Below, piece by piece: positions 7,773-18,209 of a DNA stretch of 64,000 bases. Under the pieces are notes generated by a model, which ran no database searches, was not told the origin of the DNA, and saw only the letters and a program-made list of their open reading frames with translations. The position numbers and the translations under genes are program-made. Positions within the stretch are counted from its first letter, which is position 1. Every line of letters starts with the position of its first letter. This DNA comes from Bacillus sp. FJAT-18017 (GTDB lineage: Bacteria > Bacillota > Bacilli > Bacillales > Cytobacillaceae), in contig NZ_CP012602.1 in NCBI RefSeq assembly GCF_001278805.1, positions 1,766,001 to 1,830,000 of the forward strand. Reading direction: 5' to 3'.

Positions 7773-8861
7773 ATGGCACAACAATTAGATGAAACATTGC
7801 AAATGCTAAAAGCACTGACCGATGCAAAGGGCATCCCTGGCAATGAGAGGGAAGTCCGCGAGGTTATGAAAGAGTACATAGCTCCATATGCAGATGAAAT
7901 TACAACAGATGGCCTTGGCAGCTTGATTGCCACAAAGACAGGCAAGGAAGGCGGACCGAAAATCATGGTAGCCGGCCATCTGGATGAAGTTGGCTTTATG
8001 GCTACACAAATCGATGAAAAGGGCTTTATTCGCTTCCAGCCTGTTGGCGGTTGGTGGGGCCAGGTCATGCTCGCCCAGCGTGTTACAATCGTTACCCGCA
8101 AAGGTGAGGTGACGGGTGTTATCGGGTCAAAGCCCCCTCATATCCTAACGGCCGAACAAAGGAAAAAGCCGGTCGAAATCAAGGATATGTTCATTGATAT
8201 TGGCGCGACAAGCAGGGATGAGGCATCCGAGTGGGGAGTCCGCCCTGGTGATATGATCGTTCCTTACTTTGAATTCACTGTCATGAAAAACGAAAAGATG
8301 CTGCTTGCAAAAGCGTGGGATAATCGGATTGGCTGTGCGGTGGCCATTGATGTCCTGAAGCAGTTGAAGGATGTGGAGCATCCTAACGTGGTATATGGAG
8401 TTGGTACAATCCAGGAGGAAGTTGGCCTGCGCGGCGCAAGGACAGCAGCTGCTAAAATTGAGCCTGATATCGGCTTTGGCGTCGATGTCGGAATTGCCGG
8501 TGACACACCAGGGGTTACTGAGAAAGAAGCACTTGGAAAAATGGGTAAAGGCCCGCAAATCATCCTTTACGATGCATCAATGGTGTCCCATAAGGGGCTT
8601 CGCGATTTCATCACTGATACAGCGGATGAATTAGGCATTCCTTACCAATTTGATACTGTCCCTGGCGGCGGTACGGACGCGGGTGCCATTCATCTTTCTC
8701 ATAAAGGCGTTCCGGCACTGGCGATTACAATTGCTACCAGATATATTCACTCTCATGCAGCGATGCTTCACCGTGATGATTATGAAAATACAGTCAAACT
8801 AATTGTTGAAGTTGTTAAGCGGCTTGACGCACAAACTGTTGAAAACATTAAGTTGGGTTAA
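7773..8861 (+). CDS. ysdC: M42 family glutamyl/cysteinyl-type aminopeptidase
   Basis: A 362-residue cytoplasmic metallo-aminopeptidase of family M42 (YsdC/FrvX/CelM type), which trims N-terminal residues from peptides using two metal ions. Metal and catalytic residues are visible in order: AGHLDEVGF (His and Asp, near residue 68), AKAWDNRIG (bridging Asp, near 180), [11 protein letters not shown] (Glu-Glu, near 212), FGVDVG (Asp, near 233) and [14 protein letters not shown] (His, near 325). Length fits the family. ATG follows an AAAAAGAGGGGGG site. It has its own promoter and terminator, so it is a single-gene unit. High confidence in family; natural peptide substrate not known. Confidence 0.93.
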   Translation: MAQQLDETLQMLKALTDAKGIPGNEREVREVMKEYIAPYADEITTDGLGSLIATKTGKEGGPKIMVAGHLDEVGFMATQIDEKGFIRFQPVGGWWGQVMLAQRVTIVTRKGEVTGVIGSKPPHILTAEQRKKPVEIKDMFIDIGATSRDEASEWGVRPGDMIVPYFEFTVMKNEKMLLAKAWDNRIGCAVAIDVLKQLKDVEHPNVVYGVGTIQEEVGLRGARTAAAKIEPDIGFGVDVGIAGDTPGVTEKEALGKMGKGPQIILYDASMVSHKGLRDFITDTADELGIPYQFDTVPGGGTDAGAIHLSHKGVPALAITIATRYIHSHAAMLHRDDYENTVKLIVEVVKRLDAQTVENIKLG

Positions 8862-8865
8862 TAGG

Positions 8866-8898
8866 AAAGCTCCCTGGCAATTGCCGGGGAGCTTTTTT
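8866..8898 (+). terminator. Intrinsic terminator after ysdC
   Basis: AAAGCTCCC and GGGGAGCTTT arms around a TGGCAATTGCC loop, followed by TTTT. Lies between convergent ysdC and sspI, and may serve both. Confidence 0.85.
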
Positions 8899-8945
8899 AA
8901 GGCGTTATAGATGAGCGTTCCTCACACTCATAGCCACTTAATTAC

Positions 8946-9155
8946 TTACTTTTTGAGACCACCTTCAAGTGCCTCGAGCATTTCCTTTTTTTCATCTTCG
9001 GAAGAGTTATTCCAAATGATTTCAAAAAGCACGCCAAGGCCCGGAAGCATTTTTTCTTCACCATTTTGAATGGCATCGACAATGGTATCCTCAAGCTCCT
9101 GCTGGGTATTATTCGCAATATTATGGATGACAGCTGCACGTAAATTTAAATCCAT
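8946..9155 (-). CDS. sspI: Small acid-soluble spore protein I
   Basis: A 69-residue minor small acid-soluble spore protein made in the forespore. The sequence begins [19 protein letters not shown] and contains [26 protein letters not shown], the recognisable SspI core. Reads on the minus strand, with an AAAGGAGGG site just upstream of ATG. A CATATTA hexamer-like element (plus-strand 9208-9214) could be a forespore SigG -10, but the -35 is poor. It sits between ysdC and the rRNA methyltransferase as in B. subtilis. Role: a spore-specific protein of minor abundance; the biochemical function is not established. Confidence 0.95.
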   Translation of the reverse strand: MDLNLRAAVIHNIANNTQQELEDTIVDAIQNGEEKMLPGLGVLFEIIWNNSSEDEKKEMLEALEGGLKK

Positions 9156-9228
9156 GGTTTATCCCTCCTTTTTAATGTTCTTTACTATCTTTTTCTTTTC
9201 ATGGTTTTAATATGTATTTGCAATAGGC

Positions 9229-9234
9229 TATAAT
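9229..9234 (+). promoter_or_regulatory. -10 element for the methyltransferase gene
   Basis: TATAAT 35 bases upstream of the GTG start. The -35 region 17 bases before it (TTTAAT) is weak, so this is a tentative SigA promoter. Confidence 0.4.
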
Positions 9235-9268
9235 TAGAAAATGAGTTTAGAGAAAGGCGGAAGAGAAA

Positions 9269-10036
9269 GTGAAGCACATCCAATCTGCCCAAAACCCACA
9301 GGTGAAACAATGGAAAAAACTTGCGATGAAAAAAGAGCGTGAGAGAACAGGCCTTTTTTTAGCAGAAGGGTTTCACTTGGTGGAGGAAGCACTTAAAGAT
9401 TCAGGTACTGTAATTGAATTAATTATTGCGGATGAAACCGATATTCCCCATCGATTGGATTATAAGGATACCCCGGTTACAATCGTAACAAAGGAAATTT
9501 TCAAAAGCCTATCGGAAACCGAAACCCCCCAGGGAATTCTTGCTGTATGCAAGCAAGAATCCGTTAATGAAAGCTTGGCTGATGCTAATACGCTTCTATT
9601 ACTGGATGCTGTCCAGGACCCGGGGAATCTTGGAACAATGATACGGACTGCAGATGCAGCCGGTATTGACGCGGTTATAGTAGGGTCAGGCAGTGTTGAT
9701 ATTTACAATCCAAAGGTACTTCGTTCTGCACAGGGAAGCCATTTCCACCTGCCAGTTTTAACAGGAAAGCTTGATGAGTGGATCCCGAAGCTGAAGGCGA
9801 AGGGCATTCCGGTATACGGAACAGCACTGGAGAACGCCCGGACATATACAGATGCAGCGCCAGGCAGCACATTTGCCCTGCTGGTCGGAAACGAAGGCAA
9901 CGGTGTGTCCAAACACCTGCTGTCTATTACAGACGACAATTTGTATGTTCCAATCCATGGAAAAAGTGAGTCTCTAAATGTTGCGGTTGCAGCCGGGATT
10001 CTCCTTTATTCCTTGAAAAATTCAGCAAACGTTTGA
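9269..10036 (+). CDS. ysgA: SpoU/TrmH family RNA 2'-O-methyltransferase
   Basis: A 255-residue SPOUT-class methyltransferase that uses S-adenosylmethionine to methylate ribose 2'-OH in tRNA or rRNA. Substrate-binding N-terminal part (residues 1-95, QNPQVKQWKKL and FLAEGFHLVEEAL). The catalytic knot carries motif 1 LDAVQDPGNLGTMIRTADAAG (about 111-131), motif 2 LLVGNEGNGVS (about 208) and motif 3 VPIHGKSESLNVAVAAGILLY (about 228). Start GTG 9269 follows AAAGGCGGAAG. Gene context between sspI and pheS matches B. subtilis ysgA. Exact RNA target not decidable here. Confidence 0.9.
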   Translation: MKHIQSAQNPQVKQWKKLAMKKERERTGLFLAEGFHLVEEALKDSGTVIELIIADETDIPHRLDYKDTPVTIVTKEIFKSLSETETPQGILAVCKQESVNESLADANTLLLLDAVQDPGNLGTMIRTADAAGIDAVIVGSGSVDIYNPKVLRSAQGSHFHLPVLTGKLDEWIPKLKAKGIPVYGTALENARTYTDAAPGSTFALLVGNEGNGVSKHLLSITDDNLYVPIHGKSESLNVAVAAGILLYSLKNSANV

Positions 10037-10061
10037 ATCGCTGCTGAATTTACGCTATAAT
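10033..10061 (+). promoter_or_regulatory. SigA promoter of the pheST T-box transcript
   Basis: TTGAAT (10033-10038), 17-base spacer, perfect TATAAT (10056-10061). The -35 overlaps the stop codon of the upstream methyltransferase gene. Confidence 0.8.
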
Positions 10062-10079
10062 AGCAACTAAATTCATAAT

Positions 10080-10341
10080 CGAAAAACAATGACGGAGAAG
10101 AGCACCTTCATTAAACCGCCTTTAAAGGGAAAAAGTGCCGCGACTGAAAGCATTTTTAGGGCAGGGATGTGTGCGTTCACCTCCAGAGTTGACACCGGGA
10201 CCATTTCTAAGGAATGTAAAGGTGTACCGGCTAAAATCCGTTATTTCAATGAAGTGAACACGAATGTGCATACATACGTTGTTAACAAGGGTGGTACCGC
10301 GATCACAAAGCCTCGTCCCTTTATTGGGAGGGGCTTTTTTT
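10080..10341 (+). promoter_or_regulatory. T-box leader (tRNA-Phe sensing) of pheST
   Basis: The leader carries the hallmark T-box AAGGGTGGTACCGCG (10287-10301), which pairs with the uncharged tRNA acceptor end. It lies directly before a terminator (10307-10341, arms AAGCC..CCC / GGG..GGCTT, then T7). Known biology: uncharged tRNA-Phe stabilises the antiterminator and switches pheST on. The specifier should be a Phe codon (TTC); candidate TTC triplets lie near 10170 and 10244, and I could not fold Stem I to choose. An open frame over the leader (10089-10364) is not a gene. Confidence 0.92.
10307..10341 (+). terminator. T-box regulatory terminator
   Basis: GC-rich stem (AAAGCCTCGTCCC with GGGAGGGGCTTT) and a run of T. 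It is the off-state of the pheST T-box. Confidence 0.85.
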
Positions 10342-10501
10342 GTGTGGAAAAGAGGCGGTGCTGAGCTAACAGGAAGGCTATAAGATTAAAGCTATGGAAG
10401 TAAAATTCCCCTGGCTCTTAATATGATAGGAGCATTTGCTAATTGCTACATTATCCCATGCGGATAACAATCAATGGATTCTAAATAAGGAGGAAAATCA
10501 C

Positions 10502-11539
10502 ATGCAGGAAAGACTTGCAGAATTGCAAACTGAAGCACTTGAAAAAGTTGAACAGGCACAAAATTTGAAGGAATTAAATGATGTCCGTGTTGCTTATCTC
10601 GGAAAAAAGGGACCAATCACCGAGGTGCTGCGCGGGATGGGCAAGTTATCCGCTGAGGAACGGCCGAAAATGGGTGCGCTCGTCAATGAAGTAAGGGGAG
10701 CGATCGAGGAGGCTATTTCTAGTAAGCAGGTACAGCTTGAAGAAGCAGCCGTCAATGAGCGCCTTGCCTCCGAAACAATTGATGTAACCCTGCCTGGCCG
10801 TCCGGTCAAGACAGGCAGCCCTCATCCTCTTACAAAAATTATTGAAGAAATCGAAGACCTTTTCATCGGAATGGGCTACCAAATTGCTGAAGGGCCGGAA
10901 GTCGAAAAGGATTATTATAACTTTGAAGCCCTAAATCTGCCAAAAGGCCATCCGGCTCGTGATATGCAGGATTCATTTTACATAACCGAAGATATCCTCA
11001 TGCGCACCCACACATCCCCTGTGCAGGCTAGGACGATGGAAAAGCAGGGTGGAGTAGGGCCGATCCGAATCATCTGCCCTGGCAAGGTGTATCGCCGTGA
11101 TAACGATGATGCGACTCACTCACATCAATTCACCCAGGTTGAAGGGCTTGTTGTTGGTGAAAACATACGGATGAGCGACCTTAAGGGAACCCTTGCTGAG
11201 TTTTCTAAGAAAATGTTCGGTGAGGACAGGAAAATCAGGCTTCGCCCTAGCTTTTTCCCATTCACTGAGCCGTCAGTTGAAATGGACATTTCCTGTAAAA
11301 TTTGCGGCGGTCATGGCTGCAGCGTCTGTAAGGGAACAGGCTGGATTGAAATTTTAGGCGCGGGCATGGTTCATCCGAACGTGCTTGAAATGGCTGGCTA
11401 TGACTCTAAAAAATACACTGGTTTCGCTTTTGGAATGGGACCGGAGAGAATCGCAATGCTAAAGTACGGAATTGACGATATTCGCCATTTCTATACAAAC
11501 GACATTCGTTTCCTAAAGCAGTTCTCAGAGCAGGAATAA
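10502..11539 (+). CDS. pheS: Phenylalanyl-tRNA synthetase alpha subunit
   Basis: A 345-residue class II synthetase subunit that, with PheT, charges tRNA-Phe. N-terminal coiled-coil (residues 1-90), then the catalytic domain from [13 protein letters not shown] (about 107). Class II motif 2 is in [38 protein letters not shown] leads to a four-Cys zinc-like cluster ([12 protein letters not shown]), and motif 3 is [17 protein letters not shown] 10502 is chosen over the in-frame upstream extension (10436) because AAGGAGG lies directly before it and the protein then matches family length. Transcribed from the T-box promoter with pheT. Confidence 0.96.
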   Translation: MQERLAELQTEALEKVEQAQNLKELNDVRVAYLGKKGPITEVLRGMGKLSAEERPKMGALVNEVRGAIEEAISSKQVQLEEAAVNERLASETIDVTLPGRPVKTGSPHPLTKIIEEIEDLFIGMGYQIAEGPEVEKDYYNFEALNLPKGHPARDMQDSFYITEDILMRTHTSPVQARTMEKQGGVGPIRIICPGKVYRRDNDDATHSHQFTQVEGLVVGENIRMSDLKGTLAEFSKKMFGEDRKIRLRPSFFPFTEPSVEMDISCKICGGHGCSVCKGTGWIEILGAGMVHPNVLEMAGYDSKKYTGFAFGMGPERIAMLKYGIDDIRHFYTNDIRFLKQFSEQE

Positions 11540-11660
11540 ATTTTTCAAGCCTCAAGAGGCAGTTAAGCTTCCAGCGGAGAGAATTGTTCCTATTGATTCC
11601 TAGTAACTATCAGCGAGTGTCGTACTGAGGAAGGTTTATTTTAAAAAGGAGGTCCTATAA

Positions 11661-14072
11661 ATGTTTGTTTCATATAAATGGCTCCAGGATTATGTTGATT
11701 TATCTGGAGTGTCAGCTAGTGAGTTAGCTGAAAAAATTACAAAAAGCGGGATTGAAGTTGAAGGTGTAGAAACCCTTAATGAAGGAATCACCGGTGTCGT
11801 TATCGGGCATGTACTCCAGCGTGAACAGCATCCCAATGCTGATAAATTAAGCAAATGCCAAGTTGATATCGGGGAGGAAAACCCGGTTCAAATCATTTGC
11901 GGTGCTCCGAATGTGGCACAGGGTCAGAAAGTGGCTGTAGCTAAAACAGGTGCTGTTCTGCCAGGCAATTTTAAAATCAAGAAGGCGAAATTGCGCGGTG
12001 AGGAATCCAACGGAATGATTTGTTCACTTCAGGAGCTGGGAATGGAAGGGAAAATCGTCCCAAAAGAATACGCAGAGGGCATCTTCGTTTTCCCTGCTGA
12101 CGCTGTACCTGGTGAAGACGCGATTGAGGCATTGAACAGGGATGACCAGGTTCTTGAATTGAGTCTGACACCCAATCGTGCAGATGCAATGAGCATGCTC
12201 GGTGTTGCCTACGAAGTGGCAGCCATTTTGGGCAGAGAGGTCAAGCTTCCTAAAACAAAGTTAAGTGAGTCAGATGAAAAAGCATCGGATTATATTAAAG
12301 TTTCTGTTGAAGCACCAGAAGATAATCCATTATATGCTGCAAAAGTAATTAAAAACGTTAAAATCGGCCCATCTCCGCTTTGGATGCAAACACGGTTGAT
12401 GGCGGCTGGTATTCGACCGCACAACAATGTTGTCGACATTACCAACTACATCCTGCTTGAATATGGCCAGCCTCTTCATGCTTTTGATTATGACAGGCTC
12501 GGATCAAAGGAAATTCTTGTCCGACGTGCACATGTTGGTGAAAAAATTGTTACCCTTGATGATGCAGAAAGAACTCTCACACCTGACCATCTTGTTATTA
12601 CAAATGGCACAGAGCCGGTTGCAATTGCTGGAGTAATGGGCGGAGCTAATTCAGAGGTAACCTCTGATACGACAACTGTCCTGCTTGAATCGGCTTATTT
12701 CACAGGAGGCACAATCCGCAAGGCTTCGAAAGACCATGGCCTGCGCAGTGAAGCAAGTTCCCGCTACGAAAAAGGAGTCGATCCTAACCGTGTGCGTGCT
12801 GCTGGTGAACGGGCTGCAGCATTAATGGCAGAATACGCTGAAGGTGTGGTTCTGGAAGGGTCAGTTGAAGCCGATACTTTAAGTATTGAACCTGCAGTTG
12901 TTACACTTAATACGGTAAAAATGAATTCCTTCCTTGGAATGGAATTGACAATAACCGATGTTACCGAAATTTTTGCGCGGTTAGGCTTTGAAACGACTGT
13001 AGAAGGAACTGACGTCACTGTAACTGTTCCAACTCGTCGAGGGGATATCACCATTCCTGAAGACTTGTACGAGGAAGTATCACGCCTATATGGCTATGAC
13101 AACATCCCGCAAACCTTGCCTTCCGGCGAACAGCTGGCAGGAATGTTATCTCCATACCAGGCTAAGCGCAGGGTGGTCAGGAATTACCTTGAAGGCGCTG
13201 GTCTATATCAGGCGATAACTTATTCGTTAACAAGTGAAGAAAAAGTTTCCCAATTTGCTCTTGAAAAAACAGAACCAATCAAGCTTGCCATGCCGATGAG
13301 TGAAGAACGCAGCCAGCTTCGGTTAAGCATCCTTCCACAATTGCTTGAAGTGCTGAAATACAACGGTGCCCGGCAGGCAGACAGCCTTGCAGTCTATGAA
13401 GTAGGCGCAGTATTCCTTTCAAAAGGCGAAGAGCTGCCTGCCGAAGAGGAGCATCTTGCTGCGGCAATAACTGGCCTATGGCATTCACATCCATGGCAGG
13501 GAGAGAAGAAACCTGTTGATTTCTTTGTTCTAAAAGGCGTGGTTGAAGGCCTTACTGAAAAGCTCGGTCTTGCAGAACGAGTCACCTACGCGGCTGTTCA
13601 GCTGGATAACATGCATCCTGGCCGTACCGCTGAAATCCTGTTGGATGGAGTAAGAATCGGTTTTGTTGGCCAAGTTCATCCTACTTTGCAAAATGAACTG
13701 GATTTAAAGGATACGTATGTACTTGAACTTAAGCTCGAAGCATTGCTTGAGGCGGATAAAGAACCACTGCACTACGAACCAATCCCACGTTTCCCTTCCA
13801 TCACGAGGGATATTGCACTTGTCGTTGATACGGCAGCTGCGGCTGGAGACCTACGCAGTATTATCCTTGAGAGCGGGACACCTCTTCTTAAAGAGGCTGA
13901 TGTGTTTGACCTTTATGAAGGCGAGCACATGGAAGCGGGCAAAAAGTCAATTGCGTTCTCTTTGAAGTACTTTAACCCTGAGCGGACCCTTACGGATGAA
14001 GAGGTAACGAAGGTCCATAACAAGGTGTTAAGGGCATTGGAAGAAAAAGCAGGGGCAGTCCTGAGAGCTTAA
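11661..14072 (+). CDS. pheT: Phenylalanyl-tRNA synthetase beta subunit
   Basis: An 803-residue partner of PheS, forming the (alpha-beta)2 enzyme. Domain order: N-terminal EMAP/OB tRNA-binding domain ([25 protein letters not shown], about 40-150); B3/B4 core with the editing site ([22 protein letters not shown]); B5 domain; catalytic-like domain; and C-terminal anticodon-binding FDX-ACB domain ([14 protein letters not shown] to the end). Full length for the family. AAAAGGAGG precedes ATG. The 121-base gap after pheS has no terminator, so the two genes are one transcript, closed by the hairpin at 14088. Confidence 0.96.
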   Translation: MFVSYKWLQDYVDLSGVSASELAEKITKSGIEVEGVETLNEGITGVVIGHVLQREQHPNADKLSKCQVDIGEENPVQIICGAPNVAQGQKVAVAKTGAVLPGNFKIKKAKLRGEESNGMICSLQELGMEGKIVPKEYAEGIFVFPADAVPGEDAIEALNRDDQVLELSLTPNRADAMSMLGVAYEVAAILGREVKLPKTKLSESDEKASDYIKVSVEAPEDNPLYAAKVIKNVKIGPSPLWMQTRLMAAGIRPHNNVVDITNYILLEYGQPLHAFDYDRLGSKEILVRRAHVGEKIVTLDDAERTLTPDHLVITNGTEPVAIAGVMGGANSEVTSDTTTVLLESAYFTGGTIRKASKDHGLRSEASSRYEKGVDPNRVRAAGERAAALMAEYAEGVVLEGSVEADTLSIEPAVVTLNTVKMNSFLGMELTITDVTEIFARLGFETTVEGTDVTVTVPTRRGDITIPEDLYEEVSRLYGYDNIPQTLPSGEQLAGMLSPYQAKRRVVRNYLEGAGLYQAITYSLTSEEKVSQFALEKTEPIKLAMPMSEERSQLRLSILPQLLEVLKYNGARQADSLAVYEVGAVFLSKGEELPAEEEHLAAAITGLWHSHPWQGEKKPVDFFVLKGVVEGLTEKLGLAERVTYAAVQLDNMHPGRTAEILLDGVRIGFVGQVHPTLQNELDLKDTYVLELKLEALLEADKEPLHYEPIPRFPSITRDIALVVDTAAAAGDLRSIILESGTPLLKEADVFDLYEGEHMEAGKKSIAFSLKYFNPERTLTDEEVTKVHNKVLRALEEKAGAVLRA

Positions 14073-14087
14073 TGCATGAAAATACAA

Positions 14088-14122
14088 AAGAGTTGGGAGT
14101 TCATCTCCCAACTCTTTTTGCT
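14088..14122 (+). terminator. Intrinsic terminator after pheT
   Basis: Perfect 13-bp stem AAAGAGTTGGGAG / CTCCCAACTCTTT with TTCAT loop, then TT. Shared position with the convergent rnhC end. Confidence 0.88.
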
Positions 14123-14199
14123 TGAGGAAATTGGGGATTCTAATTGCCCCCAATTATACTGAAATAGTATCGAATAATGTACTGTTTAATGCCAAAACA

Positions 14200-15162
14200 C
14201 TAGTGGTTGCTTCTTCTTTTCGCGACTAGATTCTTGGCTTTTTGAGTATTGGCAAAGTGAAGCTTCACAAATTTCGGAAGAGCCTGCTGCCCTTTTGTCA
14301 ATATTAGCTTTGCGGCGGCTTCATCTACTTTTGGTCCGGCGCCTTTTGGTATTAGAAACCCTGCTTCCGCTGAAAGATTTTCAAAGTGCCGGATAAATGC
14401 ATAACGCGCAAGAATCGACGCTGCTGCAACGGATAAGTGCAACCCTTCAGCCTTAGTACTGAAAAAGACCTTGTCGCGGATAATTGCCTTCTGGCCTTTC
14501 AAATGGTTGTAATAAATCCCGGCCTCAGCAAATTGGTCAATTAAAATAGCATCTGGCATTTCAGGAGCAATTTTTTTAAGGACATGTCCGATTGCCTGGT
14601 TATGTAGGAGCGCCTTCAATTTGCCTTGAGACATACCTGACTGCTGCATCTCATTGTACTTTTCGTTATGGAGAGTCAGCAGGCTATAGGGAATCACATC
14701 TTTTATGTCCTTGGCGATTGCAATAATTCTCTCATCATTTAAGTCCTTGGAATCACGGACACCAAGTTCCTTAAGAAGCGGCAGATCCTGTTTCCGGGCA
14801 TAGGCGGCGACAACAGTAATCGGCCCAAAGTAGTCGCCGGTACCTACTTCATCTGAACCGATTACTGATAAGAGGTTGAAGCCAGCAGGCAGGTGTGAAC
14901 CGGGAGCCGGCTTTTTTACAGTAGTTTTTTTTGAGCCTGCGGCACTTGGGCTCGAAGCGGGATTTCCCCATTGAGCGGCTTCGTTTTCAGCGCCTGAACC
15001 CTGAAATAGTACTTTCCCTGATTTATAGGCAGTGACCATACAGGAAGGAGTTTTGGCTGCGAAAACACTGCCCTGCGGCAGCTTCTCTATAATAAAACGG
15101 GAATAGTGCTCCCTCAATTTATGGATTTGCTCAGGTGTTACGGTAATGACGGCAGTTCCCAA
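14200..15162 (-). CDS. rnhC: Ribonuclease HIII
   Basis: A 320-residue RNase HIII that cuts the RNA strand of RNA-DNA hybrids. The N-terminal TBP-like substrate-binding domain (residues 1-95) is followed by a Ser/Ala/Lys-rich linker and the catalytic domain, which starts IGSDEVGTGDYFGP (the DEVG carries the first acidic pair). The next acidic residues are in RDSKDL and in ILIDQFAE; a final one lies near KVDEAAA. The start is TTG (15162), with AAAGGAG upstream. It is divergent from zapA, the B. subtilis arrangement. No odd residues seen. Confidence 0.93.
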   Translation of the reverse strand: MGTAVITVTPEQIHKLREHYSRFIIEKLPQGSVFAAKTPSCMVTAYKSGKVLFQGSGAENEAAQWGNPASSPSAAGSKKTTVKKPAPGSHLPAGFNLLSVIGSDEVGTGDYFGPITVVAAYARKQDLPLLKELGVRDSKDLNDERIIAIAKDIKDVIPYSLLTLHNEKYNEMQQSGMSQGKLKALLHNQAIGHVLKKIAPEMPDAILIDQFAEAGIYYNHLKGQKAIIRDKVFFSTKAEGLHLSVAAASILARYAFIRHFENLSAEAGFLIPKGAGPKVDEAAAKLILTKGQQALPKFVKLHFANTQKAKNLVAKRRSNH

Positions 15163-15486
15163 AACAGTGCACTCCTTTATGGTTTGTTGTCAGCTTATTG
15201 TAGCATACTTTTTACCAGTATTATCAGGCTTTGCGGCTCTCAATCCTTGAGGTGAGGGAAAAACAAGACTTAGGGAAATTTATATTCTAGATTATCGTTT
15301 TAGTGGATTAATCGATGGTCAGGTGGAGGAGATTAATCCACGAAAAAAGTGTAATAGATTAGTACAAAAAAATAGCGCAATATGACAAAATCCATGCTTG
15401 AAGCTGGGAAATAGTCGGTTACACTTTTCCAGAAAAGCGGGTTCTGGTATTATAGGGATTAGGATTCTTTGAATGGAGGCAGTTAT
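15163..15486. other. Divergent rnhC-zapA intergenic region
   Basis: Contains a perfect 11-bp inverted repeat (15303-15341) and a TATTAT -10-like element (15448-15453, weak TTTTCC -35 17 bases upstream) that may serve zapA. No ORF of note. Confidence 0.5.
15303..15341. promoter_or_regulatory. Perfect 11-bp inverted repeat between rnhC and zapA
   Basis: GTGGATTAATC (15303-15313) and GATTAATCCAC (15331-15341) separated by 17 bases. There is no T run on either side, so it is unlikely to be a terminator; it may be a dimer operator or an RNA hairpin. Confidence 0.45.
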
Positions 15487-15747
15487 GTGTCAAATGTAAA
15501 TAAAAATAGGACAACGGTCGATATATTTGGCCAGCAATATGTCATAATCGGTCCGGAAAGCTCAAGCCATGTCAGGCTGGTGGCATCACTGGTCGATGAC
15601 AAAATGCGGGAAATCAGTTCCAAGAATCCTTCGTTAGATGTGAATAAACTGGCTGTTCTGACCGCGGTTAATGCTGTAAATGATTTTATTAAAATTAGAG
15701 ACGAGCTGGAAAAGCTGAAATCAGAAACGGGAAGGGATAAGGGTTAA
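15487..15747 (+). CDS. zapA: Cell division protein ZapA
   Basis: An 86-residue ZapA, which binds and bundles FtsZ at mid-cell. The N-terminal [15 protein letters not shown] globular part (residues 7-22) is followed by a long helix [40 protein letters not shown], the dimer/tetramer coiled coil. GTG 15487 is preferred over ATG 15469 because the GGAGG ribosome site (15473-15477) sits inside the longer frame and the resulting start matches family length. Only 6 bases separate it from cvpA. Confidence 0.92.
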   Translation: MSNVNKNRTTVDIFGQQYVIIGPESSSHVRLVASLVDDKMREISSKNPSLDVNKLAVLTAVNAVNDFIKIRDELEKLKSETGRDKG

Positions 15748-15753
15748 AGGGGA

Positions 15754-16296
15754 ATGCTGGATTTAGCTATAATTCTTTTATTCATTATGGGTTTTTTTAT
15801 CGGCCTAAAACGGGGTTTCATTCTGCAATTTATTCATTTAATTGGATTTATCGTTGCATACATAGTTGCTTATAAGTATTATGATATCCTCGCGCCAAGG
15901 CTAAAGCTATGGGTTCCATATCCGTCACTTGGTGAAACATCGCCACTTTCTGTTTTGACATCAGCAACAGGGGCGGAAGATGCTTTCTACCGGGCATTTG
16001 CATTCATCGCTATATTCATCGCAGTAAAGGTGCTGATTCAGATCATCGGGGCGATGCTCGATTTTCTTGCCCACCTGCCAATTATAAAACATTTGAATAT
16101 TTGGGCAGGGGGAGCACTTGGCTTCCTGGAAGTTTACTTGATTTTGTTTTTATTATTGTATATCGGGGCGCTTGTTCCGATGGGCTTCATTCAGGAGGCT
16201 ATGAAGGATTCTGTCCTGGCTGAAGGTATGATCAAACACACTCCAGTTCTTTCACAGCAGCTCAAGGAATGGTGGATTGACAATATCGCTGCTTGA
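15754..16296 (+). CDS. cvpA: CvpA family membrane protein
   Basis: A 180-residue CvpA/colicin V production family protein (YshB in B. subtilis). It has four or five hydrophobic segments: LDLAIILLFIMGFFIGLKRG (2-21), FIVAYIVAYKYY, a segment around residue 90 (AFIAIFIAVKVLIQIIGAML), and LEVYLILFLLLYIGALVP (about 128). The RGF-type turn after the first helix is typical. Precise function is not established; in enterobacteria it affects purine-linked growth and colicin production. It is translated directly after zapA and ended by a hairpin. Confidence 0.85.
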   Translation: MLDLAIILLFIMGFFIGLKRGFILQFIHLIGFIVAYIVAYKYYDILAPRLKLWVPYPSLGETSPLSVLTSATGAEDAFYRAFAFIAIFIAVKVLIQIIGAMLDFLAHLPIIKHLNIWAGGALGFLEVYLILFLLLYIGALVPMGFIQEAMKDSVLAEGMIKHTPVLSQQLKEWWIDNIAA

Positions 16297-16327
16297 ACTT
16301 CTCTGACAGCAGAGGAGTTTTTCTTTT
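16296..16327 (+). terminator. Intrinsic terminator after cvpA
   Basis: AACTTCTCTG (16296-16305) pairs with CAGAGGAGTT (16310-16319), with one G-U; the tail is TTTCTTTTC. Confidence 0.75.
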
Positions 16328-16435
16328 CTGTTTAAAATTTTTTTAGTACAGCTCTGGGGACCGCTCTTGCGGTTTCTCGTTTTATTGGAACTTTTCGCTT
16401 GCTTAAACGTAATGAAGGGATGGTGGGTACTAACA

Positions 16436-18148
16436 ATGGAAAAAAATAAAAAAGATGTAATTGGACTGCTTGAGACCATTGCTGTTTATATGGAACTTAA
16501 AGGGGAAAATCCGTTTAAAGTATCGGCTTTCAGAAAAGCAGCCTTTGCTTTGGAAACCGATAATCGCAGCCTTTCCGGAATTACTGATTTTACAGCTATA
16601 TCCGGTATAGGCAAAGGGACTGCTGCGGTAATAGAAGAATTTATCCAGGAAGGCAGCTCCTCCGTTCTTAAGGAACTGCAGGAAGAAGTCCCTGCAGGGT
16701 TAGTTCCGCTATTAAAGCTTCCAGGCCTAGGCGGGAAAAAACTCGCCAAGCTCCATGATCTTCTTGGGATCGAGGATATCGCAGATCTGGAAGAAGCATG
16801 CCGGCTGCATAAAATTTCGGAATTACCGGGATTCGGGAAAAAATCCGAAGAGAAAATCCTGGCTGCCATCGAAAAAGCGGGCGAACGTCCAGAACGTCTT
16901 CCGCTAGCTTACATGCTGCCAATTGCAGCGAAAATTGAAATGCAACTATCTGAAATGAACGATATTGAAAAGTTTTCAAGAGCCGGAAGTATTCGCCGAT
17001 GGGCTGAAACAGTCAAGGACCTTGACTTCATCATTGCCACAAGCAACCCGGAATCGGTAAGGCAACAGCTGCTGGGACTTCCGGATATAAAGGAAATTAT
17101 CGGTGCAGGTGATACTAAGGTCTCGATCACCTTTGGGTTCGACTATGATATTTCGGCCGATTTCCGGCTTGTTTCAAGTGATGAATATGCGACTGCCCTC
17201 CACCATTTTACCGGTTCAAAGGACCACAATGTTCGAATGAGGCAGCTTGCTAAGGAACGCGGGGAAAAGATCAGCGAGTATGGGGTTGAATCAGAGGCGG
17301 GTGTAAAGACTTTTAATACAGAGGAAGAGTTTTACGCCCATTTCGGCTTGCCTTTCTTTCCTCCTGAAATTCGCGAAGATGGCACTGAAGTGGAGAAATA
17401 CACACCGGAGTTCGGACTGGTTGGCATTGAACAAATCCAGGGCGATCTTCATATGCACTCAACATGGAGTGATGGAGCCCACACAATTGAAGAGATGGCT
17501 GAAGCGTGCAGGGCAATGGGGTATAGCTATATCGCCATTACCGACCACTCACAATTTTTAAAGGTGGCCAATGGACTGACTCCGGAACGACTTCGGGAGC
17601 AGAACGAAGAAATACGCCGCTTAAATGCCAAATATAATGATTTTAAAATTCTCTCCGGAGTTGAGATGGATATCCTGCCGGACGGCACTCTGGATTATGA
17701 CGACGAATTGCTTGGGGAACTTGATATCGTTATCGCATCAATTCATTCCGCCTTTTCACAGCCTCGTGAAAAAATCATGGCAAGGCTGAGAACGGCACTT
17801 GAGAATCCACATGTCGATATCATTGCCCATCCTACTGGAAGGCTGATTGGACGCAGGGCTGGGTATGATGTTGATATCGACATGCTGCTGAACTTGGCAA
17901 AGGAAACAAATACGGCACTGGAGCTGAATGCAAATCCGCATCGGCTTGACCTTTCTTACGAATACTTGAAGAAAGCCCAGGAAATTGGCGTAAAGATTGC
18001 AATTAATACAGATGCCCACAAAGTAGGGATGTTGAACCATATGCAAATCGGAGTTGCCGCCGCCAGGAAAGGCTGGATTAAAGGCAGTTCAGTCCTGAAT
18101 ACGTATACTTTGGACGAACTGCTTCAATTTTTGCATCACCGTAATTGA
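16436..18148 (+). CDS. polX: Family X DNA polymerase with PHP domain
   Basis: A 570-residue PolX, a gap-filling repair polymerase with 3'-5' exonuclease activity in its PHP domain. The N-terminal 8-kDa-like and helix-hairpin-helix part ([27 protein letters not shown]; residues 90-145) is followed by the polymerase palm with metal Asp pair in VKDLDFIIA (near 196). The PHP domain follows from about 330: [59 protein letters not shown] 16436 with GGATGGTGGG upstream is chosen over a 23-codon longer frame with no ribosome site. It precedes mutS2 as in B. subtilis. Confidence 0.94.
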   Translation: MEKNKKDVIGLLETIAVYMELKGENPFKVSAFRKAAFALETDNRSLSGITDFTAISGIGKGTAAVIEEFIQEGSSSVLKELQEEVPAGLVPLLKLPGLGGKKLAKLHDLLGIEDIADLEEACRLHKISELPGFGKKSEEKILAAIEKAGERPERLPLAYMLPIAAKIEMQLSEMNDIEKFSRAGSIRRWAETVKDLDFIIATSNPESVRQQLLGLPDIKEIIGAGDTKVSITFGFDYDISADFRLVSSDEYATALHHFTGSKDHNVRMRQLAKERGEKISEYGVESEAGVKTFNTEEEFYAHFGLPFFPPEIREDGTEVEKYTPEFGLVGIEQIQGDLHMHSTWSDGAHTIEEMAEACRAMGYSYIAITDHSQFLKVANGLTPERLREQNEEIRRLNAKYNDFKILSGVEMDILPDGTLDYDDELLGELDIVIASIHSAFSQPREKIMARLRTALENPHVDIIAHPTGRLIGRRAGYDVDIDMLLNLAKETNTALELNANPHRLDLSYEYLKKAQEIGVKIAINTDAHKVGMLNHMQIGVAAARKGWIKGSSVLNTYTLDELLQFLHHRN

Positions 18149-18209
18149 TAAATTAAGCTGCCACTGTATTCACAAAAACAGCAGCATACAGATAAAGGAG
18201 AGCTTCTCC

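Noticed and set aside
10089..10364. 91-codon ORF upstream of pheS
   Set aside because: It is the T-box leader RNA including its terminator.
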